33,745 bases of DNA from Gammaproteobacteria bacterium (GTDB lineage Bacteria; Pseudomonadota; Gammaproteobacteria; UBA5861). Made by a program: the position numbers and the translations under genes. Below the pieces are notes generated by a model. It was not told where the DNA came from, did no database searches, and was given only the letters and a program-made list of their open reading frames with translations. The DNA lies in the NCBI GenBank assembly GCA_022360445.1, contig JAKSCV010000011.1, positions 1 to 33,745 of the forward strand, read 5' to 3'. This document shows, piece after piece, positions 25,126 to 33,745 of this stretch. Every line of letters starts with the position of its first letter. The first letter of the stretch is position 1.

Positions 25126-26157
25126 GTGGATGAAAATCGAAAAAAAGCACTGGCTGCGGCACTAGGTCAAATTGAAAAACAGTTCGGCAAAGGCGCCGTT
25201 ATGCGCATGGGAGACGCTTCAGCCATTGCCACGGAGACCATATCCACTGGCTCACTCGCACTGGACATTGCCCTCGGCATCGGCGGCCTTCCGCGAGGCC
25301 GTGTTGTTGAGATTTACGGCCCGGAATCATCCGGTAAAACAACCCTCGCATTACAAACCGTAGCCGAATGCCAAAAAATGGGCGGCACGGCTGCCTTCGT
25401 GGACGCTGAGCACGCGCTGGACCCAAGCTACGCAGAAAAACTAGGCGTTTCGGTGGATGACCTGCTGGTTTCTCAACCGGATAATGGCGATCAGGCTTTG
25501 GAAATTACGGATATGCTCGTGCGCTCCGGCGGTGTGGATATTATTGTGGTCGATTCCGTTGCGGCCTTGACACCCAAAGCAGAAATTGAAGGCGATATGG
25601 GCGATTCACATGTCGGTTTACATGCCCGCTTAATGTCTCAGGCGCTGCGCAAACTGACGGCCAATATCAAACGCTCCAACACACTGGTCATCTTCATCAA
25701 TCAAATCCGGATGAAAATCGGCGTGATGTTTGGTAGCCCAGAAACAACCACAGGCGGTAACGCTCTTAAATTCTATGCCTCGGTGCGGTTGGATATCCGC
25801 CGAACGGGCTCTATTAAACAAGGTGACGAAGTCGTCGGTAATGACACTCGGGTAAAAGTCGTCAAAAACAAAATGGCACCGCCCTTTAAGCAAGCAGAGT
25901 TTGAAATTCTTTACGGCGAAGGCACATCAGTTGAAGGCGAACTGATTGACCTTGGCGTAAAAAACAATCTGATTGAAAAAGCGGGCGCTTGGTACAGCTA
26001 CAACGGCCAACGCATTGGACAAGGAAAGGAGAACGTTCGGAAGTTTCTGAAAGAAAATCCTGAAATCACCCAGGAGCTCGATAACAAACTTCGGAGTACG
26101 CTGCTTCAATCCCGACGCAAAACTGAAGACATAGAAACCGAGGGCACATCTGAATAG
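25126..26157 (+). CDS. recA: Recombinase RecA
   Basis: From GTG 25126 ([20 protein letters not shown]) the protein has 343 residues, normal for RecA. The open frame extends upstream to GTG 25000, but that tail does not look like RecA, and GGAG lies 10 bases before GTG 25126. Motifs include Walker [19 protein letters not shown], Walker [13 protein letters not shown], the DNA-binding loops and [14 protein letters not shown]. It forms filaments on single-stranded DNA, drives strand exchange and triggers LexA cleavage. recX overlaps its stop. The C-terminus is acidic as usual ([10 protein letters not shown]). Confidence 0.97.
   Translation: MDENRKKALAAALGQIEKQFGKGAVMRMGDASAIATETISTGSLALDIALGIGGLPRGRVVEIYGPESSGKTTLALQTVAECQKMGGTAAFVDAEHALDPSYAEKLGVSVDDLLVSQPDNGDQALEITDMLVRSGGVDIIVVDSVAALTPKAEIEGDMGDSHVGLHARLMSQALRKLTANIKRSNTLVIFINQIRMKIGVMFGSPETTTGGNALKFYASVRLDIRRTGSIKQGDEVVGNDTRVKVVKNKMAPPFKQAEFEILYGEGTSVEGELIDLGVKNNLIEKAGAWYSYNGQRIGQGKENVRKFLKENPEITQELDNKLRSTLLQSRRKTEDIETEGTSE
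26140..26144 (+). promoter_or_regulatory. Ribosome binding site supporting a CTG start for recX
   Basis: GAGGG lies inside the end of recA, five bases before CTG 26150. The recX frame opens after a TAG at 26132-26134. Between there and TTG 26234 it contains no ATG, GTG or TTG. The site therefore supports CTG 26150 as initiation codon, coupled to recA termination at 26155-26157. Confidence 0.5.
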
Positions 26158-26611
26158 TTCACTCACACCATCCAAACAAGCCCGAAAAAAGGCGTTAGAG
26201 TTTCTCTCCCGCCGGGATCATACCCGCCATGAATTGCAAGAGAAACTGTACCGAAAGGGGTTTCCTGCCCATGAAATCGAGGCTGCACTGAAGTGGATAG
26301 AGGCAGAAGGTTGGCTCGACGAGGAACGTTACTGTGAACACTATCTGCAAGCACGTGCTCAAAAAGGCATTGGCCCACTCAAGTTGCTCTCGGAACTTTT
26401 AAAAAAAGGTCTGGATCAAAGTCTTATCACAAACCAACTTAAGCAAATGGACATGGACTGGAACAAGCTGGCAAAAAAAGTAGCGGAGTCTAAATTTAAT
26501 CTAAACCATGAAGCAAAAGATCACCATGCGCGCATTGCTCGATTTTTGACGTCTCGTGGTTTTACCACCCAGCACATTATTGAGGCACTCAAAACGGAAC
26601 AGGTAGATTAG
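26150..26611 (+). CDS. recX: RecA regulator RecX, probable CTG start
   Basis: Starting at CTG 26150 gives 153 residues, the usual RecX length. Its N-terminus ([20 protein letters not shown], then [10 protein letters not shown]) aligns with the first helices of other RecX proteins. The first standard start, TTG 26234, would give 125 residues and remove that conserved helix. Three-helix repeats follow: [52 protein letters not shown] and [14 protein letters not shown]. RecX binds RecA filaments and dampens RecA activity. The frame overlaps the recA stop, so translation is likely coupled and kept low by the rare start. A frameshift or assembly error is the alternative. Start coordinates are inferred. 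Confidence 0.82.
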   Translation: MNSSLTPSKQARKKALEFLSRRDHTRHELQEKLYRKGFPAHEIEAALKWIEAEGWLDEERYCEHYLQARAQKGIGPLKLLSELLKKGLDQSLITNQLKQMDMDWNKLAKKVAESKFNLNHEAKDHHARIARFLTSRGFTTQHIIEALKTEQVD

Positions 26612-26626
26612 ACAAGGACAGCCCCC

Positions 26627-29227
26627 ATGATTAGCACTGCTGAATTACGTAAGCTCTTTTTAGATTATTTTGCAAAACAAGGACACACCATTGTGCCCTC
26701 CGGTCCGCTTGTGCCCGCGAATGATCCAACACTGCTGTTCACGAACGCCGGCATGGTCCCATTCAAAGATGTGTTTCTTGGCCGAGAAAAACGCAGCTAC
26801 ACCCGGGCCACAACCACACAACGCTGTGTTCGCGCTGGCGGAAAACATAATGATCTGGAAAATGTGGGTTACACCGCACGCCACCATACTTTTTTCGAGA
26901 TGCTCGGTAACTTCAGCTTTGGCGACTATTTTAAAGAAGAAGCCATTGCCTATGCTTGGGAATTTTTGACCCAAGTACTCAAAATCCCCAAAGAAAAGCT
27001 GTGGGTGACCGTCTACGAAGAAGATGACGAAGCCTACGCTCTTTGGGAACAGAAGATCGGCGTCTCCAGAGACCGCATTGCCCGCATTGGCGCAAAAGAC
27101 AATTTTTGGCAAATGGGCGATACTGGCCCCTGCGGCCCCTGTTCAGAAATATTCTATGATCATGGGCCAGATGTCTGGGGCGGTCCACCTGGGACACCCG
27201 AAGAAGATGGTGATCGCTACATTGAAATCTGGAACCTAGTTTTCATGCAGTTTGATCGCGCTGCAGACGGCACACTAGCACCACTACCCGCCCCCTGTGT
27301 TGATACCGGCATGGGGCTGGAGCGCCTCGCTGCAGTTATGCAGCATGTCCACAGCAATTACGAAATTGACCTATTTCAAAATCTTTTGAAAGCCGTTGCC
27401 GTACTGACCAGGCAATCGGACCTGGAGAACAGCTCTCTGCGAGTCATTGCTGACCACATCCGCTCCTGTGCTTTTTTAATCGTAGACGGCGTGACGCCAT
27501 CCAACGAAGGACGCGGCTATGTGCTGCGCAGAATCATCCGCCGGGCGGCCCGGCATGCACATAAACTGGGGATTACAGAGCCCGTATTCCATCGGCTGGT
27601 CTCGCCATTGGCTCAAGAAATGGGGGAAGCCTTTCCGGAACTTGCACGCGCACAGCAGCAAGTCGAGGGCATCTTGCTGAAAGAAGAACAGCGCTTTAAT
27701 GAGACACTCAGTCAAGGCATGAAAATCCTTGAAGATGACATTCAACACCTCAAAACCGATGTCATACCGGGAGAAACACTCTTCCGACTGTACGACACTT
27801 ATGGTTTCCCTGTCGATTTAACTGCCGACATTGCCCGTGAGCGCAACCTGAAAATAGACTTGGACGGGTTTGAAAAAAAAATGGAAGCTCAGCGCAGCCG
27901 GGCTCGCTCTGCTAGCCAGTTTCAAGAAAGCCACTTGGCCGGGATCGCAGCAACATCAGCGACCCGCTTCACAGGATACGACCACATCCAGGAACAAACC
28001 CATATCGTCGCGCTCCACAGCAATGGGCAGTCTGTTGAGTCGCTACAGGCAGGGGAAACAGGCAGTATCATTCTGGATCAGACGCCCTTTTACGGGGAGT
28101 CCGGCGGGCAAGTCGGCGACACCGGTACGCTATCAGCCAATAACGCAATCTTTTATGTCGAAGACACTCAGAAAACCGGGGACACGATCATCCACATTGG
28201 TCGCATGAAAAGTGGCGCACTCAGCTGCGATGAAACGGTCACAGCTACAGTTGATGAAAAACGGCGCCAAGCGATCCGCTTAAATCACTCCGCCACACAC
28301 CTGCTTCATGCAGCATTGCGCAATATCCTCGGTACCCACGTTCAACAAAAAGGCTCCCTGGTTTCTCCAGCCTACCTTCGGTTCGATTTTTCTCATGGCG
28401 ATCGGCTCACGCCGGAACAACTGACCGAAATCGAGCAGTGGGTGAATGCACAAATACGCCGCAATCACCCGGTGGCCGCAAACGAAATGTCGATGGATGA
28501 GGCACTGGAAACCGGGGCACTGGCTTTGTTTGGAGAAAAATACGGTGAGCAGGTCCGTGTAATTCAGATGGGAGGCGCCTCTGTAGAACTCTGCGGCGGA
28601 ACCCATGTTCACTATTCAGGAGACATCGGTCTGTTCAGAATTACAGCAGAGAGCGGTGTGGCCGCCGGTGTCCGCCGGATTGAAGCTGTCACAGGCGAAG
28701 AAGCGCTGACAAAAACATTACACGAGTCCCAGCAGCTACAAGCACTCGCAGCTCTGTTGAAAGCCAATCAGACACTCTTGCCCGACAAAGTTCGGCAATT
28801 GGTTGAACATAACCGGCAACTGGAAAAAGAACTTGAACAATTCAAGGCAAAAGTGGCCAGTCAAGCTGGGAATGATTTGGTGCAACACGCTATCACTATT
28901 CAGAATGTAAAAGTGCTGGCCTACCGCTTGGAAAATGCAGACAGTAAATCGTTACGAGAAACTACCGATCAGCTTAAAAATAAGCTGCGTTCAGGTGTGG
29001 TGGTGCTTGGCGTAGCCGATGGGGGCAAAGTCAGGCTCATTGCTGGCGTGACAGACGATTTAATTCAACAAATCAAAGCTGGGGATTTGATCAATCACGT
29101 CGCCAGACAAGTTGGCGGTAAGGGCGGAGGAAGAGCGGATATGGCTCAAGCTGGTGGCGATGACCCAGAAAAACTGGATGAAGCACTTGCCAGCGTGACA
29201 GACTGGGTAAACCACAAGCTTGCCTAG
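26627..29227 (+). CDS. alaS: Alanine-tRNA ligase
   Basis: The 866-residue protein is a full-length class II AlaRS. The aminoacylation core is at the N-terminus ([51 protein letters not shown]). The editing domain has the zinc motif [11 protein letters not shown] and the partner ELCGGTHV. The C-Ala region contains an oligomerisation coiled coil (about 710-755) and a Gly-rich [15 protein letters not shown] segment. It charges tRNA-Ala in the cytoplasm and clears Ser/Gly mischarging. It starts 15 bases after recX and is followed by lysC, the conserved order in many gammaproteobacteria. Confidence 0.97.
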   Translation: MISTAELRKLFLDYFAKQGHTIVPSGPLVPANDPTLLFTNAGMVPFKDVFLGREKRSYTRATTTQRCVRAGGKHNDLENVGYTARHHTFFEMLGNFSFGDYFKEEAIAYAWEFLTQVLKIPKEKLWVTVYEEDDEAYALWEQKIGVSRDRIARIGAKDNFWQMGDTGPCGPCSEIFYDHGPDVWGGPPGTPEEDGDRYIEIWNLVFMQFDRAADGTLAPLPAPCVDTGMGLERLAAVMQHVHSNYEIDLFQNLLKAVAVLTRQSDLENSSLRVIADHIRSCAFLIVDGVTPSNEGRGYVLRRIIRRAARHAHKLGITEPVFHRLVSPLAQEMGEAFPELARAQQQVEGILLKEEQRFNETLSQGMKILEDDIQHLKTDVIPGETLFRLYDTYGFPVDLTADIARERNLKIDLDGFEKKMEAQRSRARSASQFQESHLAGIAATSATRFTGYDHIQEQTHIVALHSNGQSVESLQAGETGSIILDQTPFYGESGGQVGDTGTLSANNAIFYVEDTQKTGDTIIHIGRMKSGALSCDETVTATVDEKRRQAIRLNHSATHLLHAALRNILGTHVQQKGSLVSPAYLRFDFSHGDRLTPEQLTEIEQWVNAQIRRNHPVAANEMSMDEALETGALALFGEKYGEQVRVIQMGGASVELCGGTHVHYSGDIGLFRITAESGVAAGVRRIEAVTGEEALTKTLHESQQLQALAALLKANQTLLPDKVRQLVEHNRQLEKELEQFKAKVASQAGNDLVQHAITIQNVKVLAYRLENADSKSLRETTDQLKNKLRSGVVVLGVADGGKVRLIAGVTDDLIQQIKAGDLINHVARQVGGKGGGRADMAQAGGDDPEKLDEALASVTDWVNHKLA

Positions 29228-29262
29228 ATTTCTTTTAATCGTGTAAGTGGATAGAGAAAAGT

Positions 29263-30519
29263 ATGGCACTACTGGTGCAAAAATTCGGCGGAACCTCTGT
29301 AGGATCAATCAGTAAAATCCAACACGTTGCAGACAAAGTGATCAGCGCACGGGAACAAGGTCACGATGTCGTTGTCGTCGTTTCAGCCATGAGCGGCGAA
29401 ACCAACCGTCTGATTGATTTAGCGAAGGAAATCAGCACAGCGCCTCCTCCGCGCGAACTCGACGTGCTTGTTTCCACTGGTGAGCAAGTCACTATTGCTC
29501 TTCTGAGTATGGCTCTCACCGAAAAAGGTCATTCGGCGCGTTCTTACACAGGCACCCAAATCGGCATGTTGACGGATAACGTACACGGCAAAGCCCGAAT
29601 TCGCTCAATTAACAGCGAGCGAATCCTAAGCGATATCAAAAGAGGTTGCGTGGTGGTGGTTGCCGGTTTCCAGGGTGTAACAGGTGAGGGCCACATCACC
29701 ACACTGGGGCGCGGCGGATCCGATACTTCAGCCGTAGCTGTAGCCGCAGCAATCAATGCCGATGAATGCCAAATTTATACGGATGTGAAAGGCGTCTACA
29801 CCACAGATCCCCGCATTGAGTCCAAAGCACGCTTACTCAAAAATATTACCTTTGAGGAAATGTTGGAGATGGCGAGCCTTGGCTCAAAGGTACTTCAGAT
29901 TCGTGCCGTTGAATTTGCCGGCAAGCATAATGTCCCCCTGCGTGTGTTATCAACATTTGAGGAAGGCGAAGGAACATTGATTAATTACGATGAAGAGGGT
30001 GGTATGGAACAAGCACTGATATCCGGCATTGCATTTAACCGGGACGAAGCTCAAATCACAATCACCGGTGTGCCCGATAAACCAGGCATCGCATTTCAAA
30101 TTCTGGGGCCTATTGCGGAAGCCAATATCGAGGTCGATATGATCGTCCAGAATGTTGCCGGGGACGAAACCACCGATTTCACGTTTACTGTTCACCGCAA
30201 TGATTACGATTGCAGCTTGAAAATCCTCAAGAAAAATGCTGTGGAGTTGCAGGCCGAAGATGTCTCTGGAGATGATACGATTGTGAAAGTTTCTATGGTG
30301 GGTGTGGGTATGCGCTCACACGCCGGCATTGCCAGTAAAATGTTCGAGGTACTGTCGAAAGAAAGCATCAATATTCGTATGATTTCGACATCGGAAATCA
30401 AAATTTCCGTCATTATCGATGAAAAATACCTTGAACTGGCGGTCAGAGCACTACACAGTGCTTTCAACCTTGAAGAGCCAAGCCCACAAAACGAAGAGAA
30501 TTCCTTGTCTGAAACCTAA
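29263..30519 (+). CDS. lysC: Aspartate kinase
   Basis: The 418-residue monofunctional aspartokinase begins LVQKFGGTSVGS, the ATP/aspartate-binding motif. The kinase core continues with VVVVSAMSGETNRL, STGEQVTIALL, GFQGVTGEGHITTLGRGGSDT and YTDVKGVYTTDPR. Two ACT regulatory domains follow (about 265-335 and 345-405; ITITGVPDKPGIAFQ and VSMVGVGMRSHAGIASKMFE). It phosphorylates aspartate, the first step to lysine, threonine and methionine. Feedback control by lysine and/or threonine is expected from the ACT pair. The csrA start lies 119 bases downstream. Confidence 0.96.
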   Translation: MALLVQKFGGTSVGSISKIQHVADKVISAREQGHDVVVVVSAMSGETNRLIDLAKEISTAPPPRELDVLVSTGEQVTIALLSMALTEKGHSARSYTGTQIGMLTDNVHGKARIRSINSERILSDIKRGCVVVVAGFQGVTGEGHITTLGRGGSDTSAVAVAAAINADECQIYTDVKGVYTTDPRIESKARLLKNITFEEMLEMASLGSKVLQIRAVEFAGKHNVPLRVLSTFEEGEGTLINYDEEGGMEQALISGIAFNRDEAQITITGVPDKPGIAFQILGPIAEANIEVDMIVQNVAGDETTDFTFTVHRNDYDCSLKILKKNAVELQAEDVSGDDTIVKVSMVGVGMRSHAGIASKMFEVLSKESINIRMISTSEIKISVIIDEKYLELAVRALHSAFNLEEPSPQNEENSLSET

Positions 30520-30524
30520 AGAAA

Positions 30525-30531
30525 CGGAGGT
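30525..30531 (+). promoter_or_regulatory. Orphan Shine-Dalgarno / possible CsrA site in the csrA leader
   Basis: CGGAGGT is almost a perfect anti-16S match, placed 5 bases after the lysC stop, yet no ATG, GTG or TTG occurs in the next 20 bases. GGA-containing sites of this kind are bound by CsrA. The csrA Shine-Dalgarno itself (CAGGAGT, about 30625-30631) contains a second GGA. Autoregulation is an inference. Confidence 0.35.
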
Positions 30532-30638
30532 AAATACCGCAAACAAACACATTGACAGAATAATTATGACATCGCACGGGAAAGAAAGACCCTACCGAGC
30601 ATACGTGCGATATATGAACATTGCAGGAGTAAAAGATT

Positions 30639-30830
30639 ATGCTGATTCTGACACGGCGAGTCGGTGAAACGCTCATGATAGGAGATGAAGTCACGGTCAC
30701 TGTTCTGGGTATCAAAGGCAATCAGGTGAGAATTGGAGTCAATGCCCCAAAGGAGGTTGCCGTTCACAGAGAGGAAATCTATGACCGAATCAAGCAAGAA
30801 CAATCTAATGAAGTAGACGAAGATTCCTAA
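30639..30830 (+). CDS. csrA: Carbon storage regulator CsrA/RsmA
   Basis: The 63-residue protein is full-length Csr[35 protein letters not shown] and [14 protein letters not shown], with the RNA-binding Arg44 present. The dimer binds GGA motifs in mRNA leaders and controls metabolism, motility and biofilm traits. The Shine-Dalgarno AGGAG lies 9 bases upstream. A consensus TTGACA hexamer at 30552-30557 in the lysC-csrA gap hints at its own promoter, although no good -10 follows at 16-18 bases. A perfect AT-rich hairpin with T-run follows the gene. Confidence 0.97.
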   Translation: MLILTRRVGETLMIGDEVTVTVLGIKGNQVRIGVNAPKEVAVHREEIYDRIKQEQSNEVDEDS

Positions 30831-30843
30831 AACATAAGTTAAT

Positions 30844-30864
30844 AAAAACAAACGATTTGTTTTT
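30844..30864 (+). terminator. Terminator-like hairpin after csrA
   Basis: AAAAACAAA (30844-30852) and TTTGTTTTT (30856-30864) form a perfect 9-pair stem with the loop CGA and end in a run of T. It lies 13 bases after the csrA stop. The stem has only one G-C pair, so it may be weak, but no gene lies opposite that would otherwise explain it. Confidence 0.5.
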
Positions 30865-30973
30865 GTCTCACACAGGCCTTTACGTAGAACCAACGAAAAG
30901 GTATCCTTTCGTGCTTTCGGTGATTAATGATTTTTAGTCATCGTAACCACCGTGTTTCACACACGAATCCATT

Positions 30974-31066
30974 GGAGAGATGGCCGAGCGGCTGAAGGCG
31001 CTCCCCTGCTAAGGGAGTATGGGGTTAACAGCTCCATCGAGGGTTCGAATCCCTCTCTCTCCGCCA
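30974..31066 (+). tRNA. tRNA-Ser (GCU anticodon)
   Basis: The 93-base gene folds as a class II tRNA. The acceptor arm is GGAGAGA with TCTCTCC, followed by discriminator G and encoded CCA (31064-31066). The anticodon loop is CTGCTAA between CTCCC and GGGAG, giving GCU, which reads AGC/AGU. A long variable arm follows, then the GGTTCGAATCC T arm. The position after csrA matches Pseudomonas. Confidence 0.97.
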
Positions 31067-31487
31067 GCCACCTTTCTTACAACGCTTAATTTTCATCGCA
31101 CTTTACCGGTACATCGTCAGCCACTCTCAACGGGACATGCACACCTTCCGGTGGTTTGCAGCACCCGCGAACTCCATAAATCATCCTTTTCTGGCATACT
31201 GATTCGAAATCGAATTTCCACGGTACAGCTTACGAACCCTTCTGCACTAATGCCTTAAAGTTGAATCACTGACCGCATGCAAAAATGAAGAACTCATTCG
31301 GCATACATGTGATTTGACTACCGTCCACGTATCGCCGTCAATGGTGCGGACTGGGAATGGCATTGTTACGTCTCTGGAAAGACCTGACGCGCTATATCTG
31401 GGAGTATCTTAGGAATTCAATCCCAGCGGGGATATATTGAAGAAAATGAACCTAAGAATCACCTCACCCTTTCCGGACAACACAAAA
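31067..31487. other. Gene-free stretch downstream of tRNA-Ser
   Basis: No convincing coding frame, tRNA or known RNA is visible in these 421 bases. A 19-codon fragment near 31328-31385 is open but lacks a start and recognisable similarity. An inverted repeat CTGGGA/TCCCAG lies at 31398-31426. No second copy of the tRNA 3' end, which would mark an integrated element, was found. Confidence 0.5.
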
Positions 31488-32090
31488 TCAACTCACAATT
31501 AGTGAGATCGCAATGCTCAGCATGATAAAGCCGACAAACAGTTCGAGCACCTTCCAAGCCAACGGTTGTTGAAACATCGGCGATAGTAACCGTGCTCCGT
31601 ACCCCAAACTAAAGAAGAACAGAAAAGACGCGCCCATGGCGCCCAAGGCGAAGGCTTGACTCGCCTCCTCGTATTGCGTTGAAACAGAGCCAAGTAACAC
31701 GACCGTATCCAGATAAACATGCGGGTTCAGCCAGGTCAATGCCAAACAAACCAACACCGTTTTCCCGAGTGTCGAGGAGTTTGCACCGGCAGGGTCCAGT
31801 ACGTGGGTATTTTTCCAGGCCGATCGAAAACTATAAAACGCGTAGATCAATAAAAAGGCAGCACCACCGAAACGGGCGATTTTTTCAATCTCGGGGAATT
31901 GTTTTACCACGGCACCAAAGCCTAAAACACCCAACATAATCAATAGTGCATCCGAAACGGCACAGATCAAGCAGGCTAAAAACACATGTTGTTTCCTTAA
32001 GCCTTGCTTAAATAAAAACGCATTTTGCGAACCTATGGCAAGAATCAGTGATAGGCCCAGAGAAAAGCCGGCTAAAAATGCGCCTTCCAC
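31488..32090 (-). CDS. LysE/ArgO family amino acid exporter
   Basis: The 200-residue protein has about six membrane segments and matches ArgO/LysE. It begins FLAGFSLGLSLILAIGSQNAFLFKQGL, includes CAVSDALLIMLGVLG, and has the diagnostic TWLNPHVYLDTVVLLGS found in E. coli ArgO. The family exports basic amino acids such as arginine or lysine across the inner membrane. It sits about 1 kb from lysC on the opposite strand, but nothing shows joint control. ArgO versus LysE cannot be separated from the sequence alone. Confidence 0.9.
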   Translation of the reverse strand: MEGAFLAGFSLGLSLILAIGSQNAFLFKQGLRKQHVFLACLICAVSDALLIMLGVLGFGAVVKQFPEIEKIARFGGAAFLLIYAFYSFRSAWKNTHVLDPAGANSSTLGKTVLVCLALTWLNPHVYLDTVVLLGSVSTQYEEASQAFALGAMGASFLFFFSLGYGARLLSPMFQQPLAWKVLELFVGFIMLSIAISLIVS

Positions 32091-32162
32091 GAATTGCCTT
32101 ACGCTACCTTGACGATAACGGTCAGTACCGCGCCATACCGTCTCAAAGTTCGACGTTCGTCT

Positions 32163-32615
32163 TTAAATTCTTGATGGGGCTCTCACCAGACACTGATTAA
32201 AGTCAATCGCATCGCTTCTGGCCATAGAAAAGGAGAAGCGGGATGCCCCAAATTCAAAGACTTCTGAAAAACACAGCGACCGATGGTGGATGGCATAAAA
32301 AGCTTCATGGGGTACAACCGCCTCATCATGCTCCAGTGTGATCAACAAACCACCACCTTTAACCCCCTCTTCTAACAATTGAGGGCCTAAGTCCTGGTAG
32401 GGGAATGAGGAAAAAGGCTCACTGAATCCTTTTCCAGATTGGGCTACGGTACAATCGGCATCAGCATAGGCAGTATAACCCGCATAGAAGACACCCTCCG
32501 CTGTGAATTCATAGGTGCCCTTTACCCAGATTTCTACAAGCGCACCCTCACTGTTTTTCGCTTGCTCACGCCGATGGGGTAACCCACTGACCAACAAGCG
32601 CCTGTTCTCCGTCAC
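32163..32615 (-). CDS. Uncharacterised 150-residue protein
   Basis: The open frame starts at GTG 32615, with in-frame stops shortly upstream and no ATG option near the front. It encodes 150 residues with no signal peptide or membrane segment. The middle (VKGTYEFTAEGVFYAGYTAY, then ADADCT) has a strand-rich look like small beta-barrel proteins whose relatives are often exported. The rest is mixed, with one His-rich patch (FYAIHHRSLC). No family is recognised. Missing export signals could mean a truncated 5' end. It lies 72 bases from the exporter gene on the same strand. Confidence 0.55.
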   Translation of the reverse strand: MTENRRLLVSGLPHRREQAKNSEGALVEIWVKGTYEFTAEGVFYAGYTAYADADCTVAQSGKGFSEPFSSFPYQDLGPQLLEEGVKGGGLLITLEHDEAVVPHEAFYAIHHRSLCFSEVFEFGASRFSFSMARSDAIDFNQCLVRAPSRI

Positions 32616-32769
32616 TTTCTCACCCGGCCAATAAAAAAGGAATCATCAAACAACTGCCCCTAATTATGTTCATCATTTTCCCCTTACTTTTAAACTGGGT
32701 TTTCTTCGGCAGAAACAGTATGCCTTCTAAATTGTGTGATATCTCGCTTTAGATGTCTAACAAACTTAT

Positions 32770-33411
32770 TCAATCACTGGCCGCCGCTATTGCCTCTGGA
32801 ATTTTCTCTTGCCCTGCATACAGTTCGTAGATTTTTCCGTGAACGAACGGATGAATCAGGCAATATTTGATGACGCTAGCCGTATCTTCCCTTGATATCA
32901 CCTGCTCATTGGGATCTTCCGGTCGAATAGTTTTAATCAGACCTGATCCGGCTTCATCTGTTAAACGTCCTGGCCTGAGTATCGTATAAGTCAATCCAGA
33001 GCGGATGAGGTATTCATCCGAAAAATGTTTGGCAACCAGATAGGGTTTGATCGCGGCTGGACCAAAGTCCGGATTATCGGCACCTCGTGAACTCACCATA
33101 ATAAAATGCTCTACACCATTTTCTTTGGCGGCATCAACCGCTTTTTTAGCACCCCATAAGTCAACCAGAAAGGTTTTATCCAAGCCTGCATTGGCGCCAG
33201 AACCTGCTGTAAATATGACAGTTTTACACCCTTCGGTTGCAAAACGCATATCCCCTTCAAGGTCTGCTTCAATCACATCAATGGAGTCTGAAAACGTGCA
33301 TTTACGGCGGTCTCGAACCATTACAGCGACTGAGTAAGGCAGGGTGGATAACCCCGACAACAACAGCTTCCCGATCTGGCCTGTTCCACCTATAACCAGA
33401 ATTTTATCCAT
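32770..33411 (-). CDS. NAD(P)-binding atypical SDR (NmrA/YwnB-like)
   Basis: The 213-residue protein has a Rossmann fold with GGTGQIGKLLL at residues 8-18, VMVRDRRK after strand 2 (basic residues favour NADP), EADLEGD, and VSSRGAD with a Ser near the usual catalytic place. YLVAKHFSDEYLI and YTILRPGRLTDE match the atypical SDR5 group. These proteins bind NAD(P) and act as reductases or redox sensors; the substrate is not known. A perfect TATAAT lies 20 bases before the ATG, and GGAAAGG serves as ribosome site. Confidence 0.87.
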   Translation of the reverse strand: MDKILVIGGTGQIGKLLLSGLSTLPYSVAVMVRDRRKCTFSDSIDVIEADLEGDMRFATEGCKTVIFTAGSGANAGLDKTFLVDLWGAKKAVDAAKENGVEHFIMVSSRGADNPDFGPAAIKPYLVAKHFSDEYLIRSGLTYTILRPGRLTDEAGSGLIKTIRPEDPNEQVISREDTASVIKYCLIHPFVHGKIYELYAGQEKIPEAIAAASD

Positions 33412-33430
33412 TTATTTAACCTTTCCTCGG

Positions 33431-33436
33431 ATTATA
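33431..33436 (-). promoter_or_regulatory. Candidate -10 box for the atypical SDR gene
   Basis: The minus strand reads TATAAT at 33436-33431, giving a very short leader to ATG 33411. No convincing -35 hexamer is seen at 16-18 bases upstream; TTGTGC lies 15 bases away. Confidence 0.35.
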
Positions 33437-33584
33437 GGAGATCACGTTAGCGCACAATCGGTACTTTCAAGAATACCCGTTAATCATGGCACAGACGCGC
33501 TCCCATCTTAAAAATTGGCTTATCCTCGATCACTCCTTTTCTATAATACCCAATGCTCAGAAGTCACACCGGCATACACTGTTG

Positions 33585-33745
33585 CTAGAACCGATAACCC
33601 AACCCCGCAACATATGCAGCCCCAGTCGTATCATCCTGAAATCTCATGGCAAATGCCTCCAATTTTACATAGAGCCCTCTTTGTTCCCCTGAAATCTGAA
33701 ACTGCGCGCCAATGCCTGCTGTCGGTGCCGTTTCCTTGTAAGAGG
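33585..33745 (-). CDS. C-terminus of an outer-membrane beta-barrel protein (5' part outside window)
   Basis: On the minus strand an open frame enters from the right edge and ends with TAG at 33587-33585. The 53 visible residues alternate hydrophobic and polar positions (AGIGAQFQI; GLYVKLEAFAMRFQ; GAAYVAGLGYRF) as in amphipathic barrel strands. They end in Tyr-Arg-Phe, the C-terminal Phe signature read by the BAM complex. This fits an OmpA-like or OmpW-like small barrel, but the specific family cannot be named from this piece. Confidence 0.7.
   Translation of the reverse strand, partial: SYKETAPTAGIGAQFQISGEQRGLYVKLEAFAMRFQDDTTGAAYVAGLGYRF

Noticed and set aside
31190..31220. Palindrome ATTCGA-AA-TCGAAT downstream of the tRNA as an attachment site
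   Set aside because: It does not repeat the tRNA 3' end and no integrase or second copy is visible.
31019..31258. 79-codon open frame starting in tRNA-Ser
   Set aside because: It begins inside the tRNA gene and shows no protein-like features.
33486..33692. 68-codon plus-strand frame near the right end, with TATAAT at 33542-33547
   Set aside because: It overlaps the end of the beta-barrel gene on the other strand and has no ribosome site; the TATAAT lacks a -35 partner at normal spacing.

Overview
The window looks like chromosomal DNA from a motile gammaproteobacterium. The strongest pointer is the block recA-recX-alaS-lysC-csrA-tRNA-Ser(GCU), an order familiar from Pseudomonas and related orders. 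Support comes from an rnr-rlmB pair, an E. coli-like Aer receptor, Mak, YceF and CcmAB. A marine Oceanospirillales-like host is a guess from gene content only. No insertion sequence, prophage, CRISPR array or rRNA is visible.

Layout. (1) 1-4121, minus strand: a chemotaxis operon cheY-cheA-cheW-aer. The aer gene runs off the left edge, and a good FliA (sigma-28) promoter match lies upstream of cheY. (2) 4335-12424: a LysR regulator diverges from a tight operon encoding an allophanate hydrolase (AtzF type), a Tat-exported family 5 binding protein, two Dpp-type permeases and a double-NBD ATPase. No urea carboxylase, biuret hydrolase or cyanurate hydrolase is present, so the imported substrate is unknown. 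(3) 12425-16319: palindromes, then two minus-strand genes for cell-surface or secreted proteins. One is a small DUF1566/Lcl-domain protein. The other is a 1007-residue lipoprotein with nine Ig-like repeats and its own Lcl domain. (4) 16670-19816: a membrane-anchored M20 peptidase, a ROK fructokinase and a convergent SDR reductase. (5) 19904-24797: rnr-rlmB, converging on and overlapping the yceF-ccmA-ccmB operon. (6) 25126-31066: the recA to tRNA-Ser block; recX appears to use a CTG start. (7) 31067-33745: a gene-poor stretch beside the tRNA, a LysE/ArgO exporter, an unknown protein, an NAD(P)-binding SDR-like protein, and the C-terminus of an outer-membrane beta-barrel protein cut by the right edge.

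How the parts work together. The chemotaxis operon forms a sensor-kinase-regulator unit fed by a redox/oxygen receptor. The allophanate hydrolase operon looks like a complete uptake-plus-nitrogen-release module under a LysR activator. The recA block joins DNA repair, alanyl-tRNA synthesis, aspartate-family amino acid synthesis and global post-transcriptional control. The least explained items are the orphan AtzF/transporter operon, the recombining Ig-like lipoprotein with its strong intercistronic hairpin, the inverted repeat between the SDR gene and rnr, and the start-less Shine-Dalgarno sequence in the csrA leader.
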